From Hsuehochloa calcarea (taxonomy: Eukaryota > Streptophyta > Magnoliopsida > Poales > Poaceae): a stretch of DNA of 64,000 nt. A program made the translations under genes and the position numbers. Positions 48,470-58,207 of the stretch are shown here, piece after piece. Positions within the stretch are counted from its first letter, which is position 1, and the number at the start of each line of letters is the position of its first letter. Below the pieces are notes generated by a model. It ran no database searches. It had not been told where the DNA came from and was given only the letters and a program-made list of their open reading frames with translations. Where the stretch lies: positions 20,808,177-20,872,176 of the forward strand of contig CM070596.1 of assembly GCA_036346395.1 (NCBI GenBank). The letters run 5' to 3'.

Positions 48470-51400
48470 ATGGGGCGGCCGTACGCGGTGAAGGGGCGGA
48501 AGAAAAAGCGGAAGCTCGACGACGGCGAGGCTTCCCACGCCTCCCCGGCTGCCGATGAGGCAGAGGAGTTGCCGTCGCCGGAGGAGGAGAAGGAAAAGGA
48601 AAAGGAAAAGGAAAAGGAGGAGGTGACGGAGGAGGACGCGGCGGCGACCGCGGAGGTGGCGGAGGGGCTCCCGGTCGTACCCCGGCCCGTGGACGGTAAG
48701 CGGCGGCTCGGCGCGATCTTCGTGCTCGAGAGGGCCTGCCTAGAGGTCGGCAAAGTCGGCAAGGTATGCTAGTCTGGACTCTGGAACAAGAACTCGATCT
48801 TTTTCTTGCGATTTTTGAACGATTCTTTCTGGGTTGGAGGTTAGATTACGGATTTAGGCCTGGAGACAGGAGGGGGGGGGGGGAATGGGTACAAATTTGC
48901 ACTCAATCCTGGAATGGTTTGCTTGGAGAAGCATATCTGGCCTGTATATGCATCTTACAGCGAGGAAAAGAAAGAATTTTCGCAAATTTGCTATTTTTAA
49001 GCAGCATTACTTGCAGAATACTAGAGTCGAATTAGAGGATTGTCGGTATGCTTTTTATCTGGGAATACTTAGTATCTTGCAATCATGAAACAGTTGAAGA
49101 ATTTATAATTTGATGAAAGAGACCCCATTTAGTAATATCGTATACTGAGCTGTTTGTGAGTTATATAGGTGTATGATCAAAAGTTTATTTTGGCCAGTTC
49201 CATAGTTTTCCTGCGTTCACATAATCAATATGATAGAGAGGGTTGAACAAGTTTTGTCCTGCTTTCTTTGGGATGTGACGGAAGCAAATTGCTGGCATAT
49301 GGGAATCCTTCCCCGGCAAAGTTTTTGCTCCCCCAATTAGAACTTTGATGTTAATTGAGATTTATCATTCACTTCACTGTAGACTTAGTGTGGTAGATTG
49401 TTTGATGTTCTTCTTGTTAGAGATATGTTAGAGATAGAGTGCTAGAGATATGTTAGAGATAGAATCTATCTCTAACATATATTTATCTATACCTCTTGTA
49501 CCTTATATATATTGCCCTTTGGGCCTCTTCAATATACACACAATATTCATAACATGGTATCAGAGCATAGGTTAGGGTTAGGGTTCCTTACCTGCGCTGC
49601 CTCCTAGCGTCCGGCCGCCGCCGCCGCCCCCGGGAGGAGCTATCTTTACTCCCGGGGCGGCCTTCTCCTTCTCCTTTGTGCTAGGCCCCGGTCGGTGCGG
49701 CATAGATATCGACGGTGACGGCCGCGCGGGAGCCGTCGGCAAGCGCGTCCTCACGCATGCGGAATAGGAGCCGCTCGTGCCACGCGGGTTCCACACCGCC
49801 AATGCGATCGGGCCGCGTCTGGAGCCGGGGGCGGCCTCCTTCAAGCAGCAGCTGCCTACCTCCATCGCCTCCTTGGATCGAGCGGCCGCCGTCGTCTCGG
49901 CTCCCCTACGACGCTCACCAGCGGGCTTGAGGAAGACATCACACCGCCTTCCTCGTCATCTTCCTGACCTGATCCACTAGGATCTGGCCGACAGCCGCCC
50001 CGTCCTCTCCCAAATCTCCACCGTCGTCGACTTCCCGGGCTCCTCTGCTCTGGGTGCTGCCCGGTCTCAGCACCCGATGCACCTCGCGGTCGCTGCCCGT
50101 GGCAACGTTGCCGTGTCTCCCCAGCCTCCGATTTGGCCGCCGGGTTCTTCCCCGCCGTTGGATCTGGGCTCCCCGCGCCGGATCCCGCCGCCACTGCCGG
50201 CGTCGGCTTCTACTTCCGGCTCCTCTTCGTCGCCTCGGTGGAGGAGGAGTGAGATGGGACAGAGGACGCGGGGAGGAAGACGTCGTCGCCTGGAGCTAGC
50301 TAGCTCGCAAGCACTGAACGAGACGGTAGGGAGAGGAAGAGATGGGACAAAGAGCAAGACGATAGGGCCAAGAGTTTTTAACCAGATCAGATTCGGCTTG
50401 ACCGGCGCTAGCTTCTCCTCAGCTCCGGACTTCGGGCTCTAACTTCTCCTTAGCTCCGGACTTCGGGCTCTAGCTTCTCCTCTTAGTTTTAGTTGGCTTC
50501 GGCTTCTCCTTCTCCTTGGCTTCAACTTCTCCGACTCTAGCTTCTTACAACAGCTTCTTCCGCTGTTAAAGACGGGTGCTACTAGTTATATTTAGTCTAC
50601 TCATTTGAGTCCTTTTTTACCTTCCGTTGCGTCCATCCAAGTCCGTATCGCTCTATCTTAGAGTTCGTCTAAGCCATGCGAGTCCACAAATTTATTGTCA
50701 GTCATAGAAGCATAGGAATTGCCTTATGCATAGCAGCAGCCGCCGCTCCCGCTCTTCTTTCCGAGCCGCGTGCAGATCGTAAAAGTCGTTATGATGCCGC
50801 CGCTTTCTTAGCCGCCGCCCCGAGCTTTTAAGGCCGCCACGCTTCTTTCGCGCCGCCGCCGTCTTGGGCTTCGATCTGTGCTTCCATGCTTCCACCTATT
50901 CCTATTCGATTTGATTTGACTGCACTCTCTATTCATGTTGGTTTTATCATCTTCTTCGACCTGTTGCAGTGGTCAACTTTGCTCCCGCACTTTGTGCTTT
51001 ATGAGCCGTCGCACGACACCAGATGGGAGGAGGTCTTTTGATACTCGACATATTTTTCAAGAGTTGCATGCTACGACGACATTATCATGACTCAGACTTT
51101 GGATTTTCCATATTTTAGTGTCAACCCTTTCCAAATACAATGCTATTGCAAATGCCTTGCATTTGAGGGAGGGTGTTAGAGATATGTTAGAGATAGGGTG
51201 CTAGAGATAGAATCTATCTCTAACATATCCTTATCTATGCCTTTTGTACTCTATATATATTGCCCTTTGGGTCTTTTCAATATACACATAATATTCATAA
51301 CACTTCTATCGTGTGAAAAATCATCTTGTGACTTTGAACGTAGTTATAATTTTAAACATCAGTAATAATCCTAATTTGTTCGGTGCTTCAGTTCTATTGG

Positions 51401-54182
51401 AAAAATTCAAGCAATGTCTCTATGGTCTTCTGTTTGTTGCTGTACTTCCACAATTTTTTTATATTACGATTCCACGGATTTGGAGGACTGATTCAAGGAT
51501 ACTGACATTGTTTGTCAGTTCATTGTCTACCCAAATGGAATTAAGATTGTTTTCTTCTCTTTCCTTTGGTGCGTGCTGTGTGCATATGCATGTGGGTGGG
51601 GTGGTGAGTGCAGGTACATGAGTAGGCATGCATGGATGGGTGAAAAATTAGTGGCTGTTGGGATGTAAAGAGCAAGTGGTCTGTATATTATTTTGATAAT
51701 TTACAAGGCTATGTTGACTACACTATACCAGAACCTTTTTCCCATTGAAAGTTCTGATGATTAAAGAGGTCAATAATTTTTGTATTAAACAACTGTTTTT
51801 CATATATGTATATTAGTTTTGATGATTCTTTTTAAAATTGTATAGACTATGCAAATCTTGAACTCGGATGATCACGCTAATTATTTGAGGAAGCAGAATC
51901 GCAATCCAGCCGATTATAGGCCTGATATCATTCACCAGGTATTGTGAATTTCTTGTCGCTTTTAATTTCTTCGGACTACTGGTATATGAATAAGCTGCCC
52001 TATACTCCTATTTATCTTCCATCCAAAAATCCTTTTCAAAGTCATAGGAAAGCAAACTAAAAAATTTCTGCCCTCTTGTACCTTGTTTTCTCTCTCAAAT
52101 TAATGATGTCTACATGCCATGGCATTTGTTTCTTCTCTTTTTGGGGCCGGCCTCCGTTTGTGCCTCTGAATATATGATTGTATGATGGTTCCGATGGACA
52201 TAGTGTCTCAGTGAGGTTGCTCTTGGAAGGTGCTCTTTATGTGATTCAAAAGAACATCTGAATGATTTTGACAACAAAAAATGCCGATTTAGCCAGCCAA
52301 TTGTTTGGCTCATTTCTTCCAGACCTGTTTTTCCAAAAGGTATGACAAATTTGAATTATTGTTCTAAAATATTTTGCAGGCTCTACTGGCGATATTTGAT
52401 AGCCCGCTAACTAAGGCTGGGAGGTTACAGGCTGTTTATATTAGGACTGAAAAGGGAGTGTTGTTTGAAATCAAGCCTCATGTTCGCATGCCACGAACAT
52501 TCAAACGCTTCTGTGGTTTGATGTGTAAGTTACTAATAATAAAAGTAGTATATATTGTGCATCTTTTGTGTTTCTATTATTTCCTGAACCGTGCTGAAGT
52601 GCAAGTAATTGTACAACATTGCAGCACAGTTATTGCAAAAGCTGAGCATTACAGCAGTTGGGAAGCGTGAGAAGCTCCTTAATGTTATTAAAAATCCTGT
52701 TACCCGTTATCTACCTGTTGGCGCACGGAAGATTGGTGAGAAATTCTATTGTTTAGTAAAACACTTTCCAAATCAGGTATTGTTGCTAACTGATGTGTTT
52801 TTGATACTTAGGCCTTTCATACAGTGCAGAGAAGTCAGTTAATTTGTTTGACTATGTTGCCAAATCAAATGATGATGAACCCCTTGTGCTTGTGGTAAGT
52901 GTAAAAGCTGTGATATTGAGCTAATTTATTTTTGATCCCCTGTTACTTCCAGGTGCTTAATCCCATATTGTCTGCACATTGTTCCAGGTTGGTGCCATGG
53001 CCCACGGAAAGATTGACAAGGAATACACAGATGATTACATACAAAGTAAGTAGCCATCTATTTGAAAGAAAAAGAGTATGTGTCCTGTGAACTACTTGCT
53101 GTTCAGGGTGATATTCTATACTTGTCGCATTCAGTGTGCTTTTCCTGTTGTTTGGATCTGTTAGAGTAATAATGTTACATAGAGGTGTTAAACAAGTTGA
53201 ATTTATGATACGCTTGTTCTTTGTATGTTAGGTTTGGAATCTAGTCATGTAAGAAGTGTACCATTCCCTGTTGAATTACCTGAAAGTATTCATTATATTT
53301 AGTTTGTCCCATTCAAACACTTCGTATTTTCGTGGGAATGTTCAATGCAGTGATATCTCACAGAAATGTAACAAAAGACTTAGGAAACTGAACATGTGTT
53401 GTTAGTGTAGGCTTTTCTCTTCAAAAAAAAAGTGTAGGCTTTGCAGATAATGGCTATGGATTATGCCCAGCAAATATATTATAAAATGGACACTTCTAGC
53501 ACATTGTTAGTTGTAACCAGCAAAGATCAGCTGAATGAGTATGCGCTCAACTGCCTGATGATTTTGAATTAGTGCCAACTATTACATAGGGTTTTTTCTG
53601 CTATATGGACTGCAGAGCTGTCTAGAACAGGGCTCTTAACATAACACCTGAAGCGGACTAGTCTCTATCGGTTAGCCAGAAACTGTGTAATTCCTGGATT
53701 TTTCTCTAACACTCTCAAGAGCTATTGGCCATAACTTGGGATAACTTGGTAGTAACTTGGAATTTTGGCTGGTGGGAACTTCGGGTTAAATATCATCCCC
53801 CTTGTGGCTGGTTTGAGCATGAGTCAGCTTGCTGGTTCCAATTTCTTTTGTTAGAACAGGAAACTGGTAACTGGATTTGAGTTCACAAGTATATGCTTAG
53901 ATGTTGCATCTAATTGAATGGTCAAATAGATATTGCTACTCTATCTCAATGTGTATTATTCTACCTTCTATTTTCTTGGCAGTACAAACTCGAAATAATA
54001 TACTATTTTCTTGGCAGTACAAACTCGAAATAATATACTATCTGCGTATTTCCAGGACCCTATTTCTTTCTACTGTGGTGACCTTTCAACTTGTTCTTGC
54101 AGTTTGCAATTACCCTCTCAGTGCTGCCTGCTGTTTAAATCGAATATGCAGTGCCCTGGAGCAGAAGTGGAACATCCAATGA
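48470..54182 (+). CDS. NEP1: 18S rRNA pseudouridine N1-methyltransferase NEP1/EMG1, seven exons
   Basis: The enzyme is a SPOUT-fold (alpha/beta knot) methyltransferase. It methylates N1 of a pseudouridine in 18S rRNA and helps 40S subunit assembly in the nucleolus. Coding exons are 48470-48763, 51846-51938, 52380-52524, 52625-52735, 52812-52894, 52988-53045 and 54103-54182. All introns are GT-AG, phases are consistent, and the product is 287 aa. Residues 1-98 form a charged, low-complexity N-terminus with a KGRKKKRK nuclear-type signal and a KE repeat. The conserved part contains NRNPADYRPDIIHQ (116-129), SPLTKAGRLQAVYI, RMPRTFKRFCGLM and LPVGARKIG. The C-terminal SAM-site elements are VGAMAHGKID (243-252) and ICNYPLSAACC (262-272). 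The start is the first ATG of the open exon and fits plant homologues. Intron 1 (3082 bases) holds a retroelement. No frame damage is seen. Confidence 0.95.
49415..51302 (+). mobile_element. Non-autonomous LTR retrotransposon in NEP1 intron 1
   Basis: LTRs of 140 bp (49415-49554) and 129 bp (51174-51302) begin TGTTAGAGATATG and end ATTCATAACA. They are flanked by the perfect duplication CTTCT (49410-49414 and 51303-51307). The primer site TGGTATCAGAGC (49555-49566) abuts the first LTR, and the purine tract GAGGGAGGG (51165-51173) abuts the second. The 1.6 kb core is GC-rich, has a tandem CTCCGGACTTCGGGCTCTA motif near 50422-50473, and encodes no gag or pol. It lies in the sense direction of NEP1 and must be removed by splicing. 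Confidence 0.93.
53968..54037 (+). repeat. 35 bp tandem duplication in NEP1 intron 6
   Basis: Two consecutive 35 bp copies each contain TTTTCTTGGCAGTACAAACT. Each has a pyrimidine-AG that looks like a weak splice acceptor, about 70-130 bases before the true exon 7 acceptor at 54102. Confidence 0.9.
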
Positions 54183-54839
54183 AGGGAAATTTTGGAAACA
54201 TTACAACCTCATGATCAGATTGTTATGTATTCATTACTGGATTCTTTTTGGTCGAGACTTCAAGCTCCAGCAGTAACAGCATTTAACATTGAATGTTTCG
54301 TTGTGACACACTGAATTGTTGACTTCTTACGTTTTAGACATATGATTGACTATGGTGCTTATGATTCTTGGCATTGACTTGGGCCGGTTGAGTCGTTTTA
54401 GTGAAAACTCCCTGTTATTTGCTTGAAGCGACCTAACCAGAACGCACTACACTGAACTGACATTTAAACATAACCAGACCACATTAACGTCCAAAATCTT
54501 ATGCCTTGTAGTGGATGTGGTGTTTGGTTTATTGCCACATTTTGCCAAACTAAAGTTGAAGTTTAGTTCGTAGTTCAAGTTTCTTAGAGCATTACTGGAC
54601 CCCAACTCTTATGCCTTTTAGTGGGTATTTGGTTTATTGTGACACTTCGATTACTTTCTTCATTTCTAGTCACGCTTGGTTAGTAATTACAGTTTCTTAG
54701 CACCCTGGCCACCCATCCTGGGTATTTTTCATAGCTTTGCATGTCCGTAGTACCCTGTTGTTGTACAACGTAATTGATTGCAATGACTTAGAACAAGAAA
54801 CACCACTTCCACAGAAAACAGTATCACTTCATATCTCCT
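54183..54839 (+). other. NEP1 3' UTR and downstream sequence
   Basis: AT-rich with no gene. A partial direct repeat (TTATGCCTTGTAGTGGATGTGG near 54499 and TTATGCCTTTTAGTGGGTATTTGG near 54609) lies about 110 bases apart. Confidence 0.4.
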
Positions 54840-55322
54840 ACTATGGTTAGAAATCTATTTTTTAAATAATACTATTTTAAAAGAATTATATAAAAATTAA
54901 TAGTCGATTTTTTTTTGAAAACTAGGTTGCTATTATCATTTGAAATGGTGAAATTGTTCTGTCATCATTCCAAATGTTGTTGTCATTTCAAATTACGACA
55001 ATAGCTTAGGAAATGACAACAATAGCTTATAACAGTGCAGAGAGGTCATTGTCGCCAGTTGAAATGGCGATATGGTCCTATCGCACATGATCCTATCGCC
55101 ATAGATCCCCTAGTTAAAATTTTTTAATATTAAAATTTCGGACAATTGTCAATTCAAGTGGTGACTGGGATCCAGCAAGTCTCTATTGTTTTTAATATCA
55201 AAATTCGCCATTTCAAATGCAATAGGGATCCCGCAAGTCCCTAATTTTTTAATATTAAAATTTATAAAAATTACTATTTAAAATTGCGATAAGGATCCCG
55301 CAAGTCCCTATCGTCATTCAAA
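54840..55322. repeat. Subterminal-type repeat array right of NEP1
   Basis: Words such as TCGCCAGTTGAAATGGCGAT, GTCATTTCAAATTACGAC and three copies of GGGATCCCGCAAGTCCCTA (near 55169, 55226 and 55291) alternate with AT-rich spacers. This looks like a DNA-transposon subterminal region of the CACTA or Mutator type. The element's transposase is not visible. Confidence 0.5.
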
Positions 55323-55552
55323 ATGGTGACACAATCTGATGAGGATATCCTGACTAATTATGAGGCTGTTTATGAAGCAAGAGCTACATTCCTGAAGAAA
55401 CAGATGCAATTCTTTCTTAGCAGGTTTCTTTATGTTTTTCGTGAGAATTGGACACTACGTAAAAGCAATACTTTGTGCATTTTCAGGTTCGACAAGCTTA
55501 AAGTCTTTGGAACCGAGAGGGAGGCTGGAGCCAAAGCAATAGAGGAGCACAA
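55323..55552 (+). pseudogene. Orphan gene fragment cut by a gypsy LTR
   Basis: An open frame from 55323 reads plausible protein: SDEDILTNYEAVYEARATF, then LKKQMQFFLSR, and later FDKLKVFGTEREAGAKAIEE. The middle (55424-55486, 63 bases, GT..AG) reads poorly as protein and better as a short intron, whose removal joins SR to FDKL in frame. The fragment stops where the gypsy LTR begins at 55553. I do not recognise the family. It may be the start of a host gene disrupted by the insertion, or exons captured by the transposon whose repeats lie at once upstream. The true start is unknown. Confidence 0.4.
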
Positions 55553-57946
55553 TGTAATACTCTGAAAATAATAATAATATTAATAATCGCGTCTTAAGGA
55601 TCGGAGCGTAATTAATTAAATAGTAACAGTAAATAATTAATTAATAACGTTTTAAGGGCCTGTGTGCAATTAAATTAATTAGTATATAAAAAATAGAATT
55701 TCGGAATTTTTTTAGAGCTATATAAATAGTGGTGGATTTTTTAGAAACCCTAGCAACCTTTTACTATTTCTTTCCAAGCCGTGCCGCCCCAGCAAATTTC
55801 CACCGCAGCCGACTTTTCTTTTCTTTCTGCTGCGCAGGTGGGCGCGTCACTGCAGCGTCTTCTTTGCGGTCTGCTAGGGCTCCCCTGCCGCTTCTTTGTG
55901 CGTGGTCTGCGTTCTTGAAGCTTCGTCTTGCTTTTGCGTGGAAGCGGTAGCGTGGGCTCTGCTAAGCCGACCTGATCTGTCATGTGCTCTGCTGCTTGCC
56001 ATTGGTTCACCGTCTAACTGCGTCATCATTGCGCCAAGCCGAGAAATTGCCGATTCTTGTTGCTCCAGCGTTGCGGTTGCCTTGACCAGGCGCTGCGCGT
56101 GGGGCGAAGCCAGCGCTTTGTGCGCTGAGGTTCTTCTTATTTCTTCTTTGTTTCCTTTGTTCTTGGTTTACTCTCTTGCTTTCTTTCTTCCATGCGCAAT
56201 TTTCTGCTGCGATTGTCCCGTAGAGCCGAGCTCTTTGCCGCGTGGAGGTTAGATTGTTCTCCTCTGGTTTGCTAGACACTGTTAATTAGAGATTATAATC
56301 GAGATTAATTGGAGAGGTTTTATAATTTTCTAGTCATAGGGACCGATTTATGAGTCCGTTAGCCTGCTGTTCGGTGGAACGATTTATTCGGGTATCTTAA
56401 TGGCGAATGTTGAAAATATCATCTACTAGTTAATTGTAGATAATTTCGATATCTTTCTATAGCATATTTTATCATGTCAATCGGACAAGTAGAATTTGAG
56501 TTATGATTTTCGGAAGGCTGCTGTTTTTACGGTTGTCGTCTTTCGGCGCTGGTTTGGTAGACTGTAGAGTAAAAATAGTAAATAGCTTAATTAGAGTTTT
56601 TGATCTACATGAAAGTTGTAGATAATTGTCCAATGGTTCTGTAGAATCTGAGAACGCGAATTTTGGTTGAGTAAAACAAACGTTATGAATTTAGTAAGAC
56701 TGCTGTTCCGAAGCGGACAGATCGGCTTTTTGGGCTAAATACGGAGGGATAGATGATTTAATTAGAAGACTTCGTAATCTAAGAAAATGTGGATAATTTT
56801 ATAAAGAATCCAGAATGGGGTGGTTTGTGGTGATCGGACTTTCGAGTCAAAAGATACGTTCGTTTTAATACTAAGACAGCAATAGGTAACTTTTGATGCA
56901 GAGTAACGTGGTATATTTGGGGGCGTGTAGGAGCGATGTCGATTGATTGTTGTTCTTATGATGCTGTAGCTTGTATTGAGATTTGTGTATTTAATGTAGG
57001 AGAGGCGTCGTACTTGTTGCCATCTGCTAGTCAAATTGTGCGTCGCAACTAGTAAAGGCAAGTGCATGGTAGACAGCGATCAATGATTGATCACTGTTTT
57101 CTTTATCTTCTATTACCATTATTGTTGTGCTTTTATTTTATTTAATTGCAAACAATGAATTGGTATGATTATATCTTTGTTGATAAACATGATGAAAAGT
57201 TGGATATGATGTTTATGATGTAGTTTGCATGTTTGCATTCATAAGCATCTTTGCATAAGAGAAGGTGATCATGATTGATCACAACTCCACGGGAGTGGAG
57301 GAGGTCCCGATCCTTATGGAGGAATGGGCTTGAGAGTGAATGTTGTCGTGAGCATTCACTCATGCTATCTCGATATCTGTGAAAGAAGTGCATGTGGACA
57401 TGTAGACTAGATTTGCATTGGTACATGAGATTAATGACTGAGAATATTAATGAAAGTACCTGTGATGATAATGAAGCTATTGAATGCTGTTGATTTATTA
57501 TTATTCGTTGTATATCGATGTGTTTGCTGAGTCGTGGACTCACCCTTGCTCTATTGTTGTCTTTAGGTGATCTTGAGGATCTGAATGGCGAGAAGCGAGT
57601 AGAGCACATGGACAACACATGATCATTTGCCATAAGAACCTTTTCACTCACAATTGGATTACTCTTGGACATGTTAGAGGTTGAATAAAGTTTAGGACAT
57701 CATTTGGACTAGACTATTTGCTTTAATAATTTGGATTCATTGGTTGATGCTATTTTGAATTTATTTACGGTTTTATTCCACTTGATTCTTTATTATCGTT
57801 TGAACCATAATTATGCATGTTCGTTTGTGATCCTTGGATATGTTTATTGATGATTTATTGATGTAATTTTATAGTGTGTCGATATTTATTAGTTGGGAGA
57901 GTAGTGTGGTGGCATTCTAGGGTCAGTGTTGGGCTGGGGTGTTACA
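55553..57946 (+). repeat. 5' LTR of gypsy element K
   Basis: This 2394 bp LTR runs from TGTAATACTCTG to CTGGGGTGTTACA. TATA box TATAAATA is at 55721-55728. Near the 3' end are the ACTCCACGGGAGTGGAGG motif (57285) and the hairpin at 57528-57542, both echoing solo LTRs A and B. The GC-rich leader (55780-56250) accounts for open frames on both strands. Confidence 0.92.
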
Positions 57947-57948
57947 GT

Positions 57949-57960
57949 TGGTATCAGAGC
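57949..57960 (+). other. Primer binding site of gypsy element K
   Basis: TGGTATCAGAGC lies two bases after the 5' LTR. It is complementary to the 3' end of initiator Met tRNA. Confidence 0.85.
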
Positions 57961-58207
57961 GGGCTTTAGGTCCGTGGTGAATAGATTAACAACATAGGCA
58001 AACTAAAATTGTTAAAATTTGTTTTAGTATTAGTAAATCAACTAAAATATGCTAATGGTTAACTAACCTAAAATTTGACACACTACTGCACAGTAGGTTA
58101 GAGAGAGGTACGAATATAGTTTTACGCTTCCGTTATGTTGTTTATTGATGGATGAGTTTATTTTGAGCTTTGAGCTCATTGTGTATTGTTGATTGTGGTT
58201 GATAGCT

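Noticed and set aside
49569..49586. Telomere-like GGTTAGGGTTAGGG
   Set aside because: There are only two and a half units, directly after a primer binding site inside a retroelement. No array is present.
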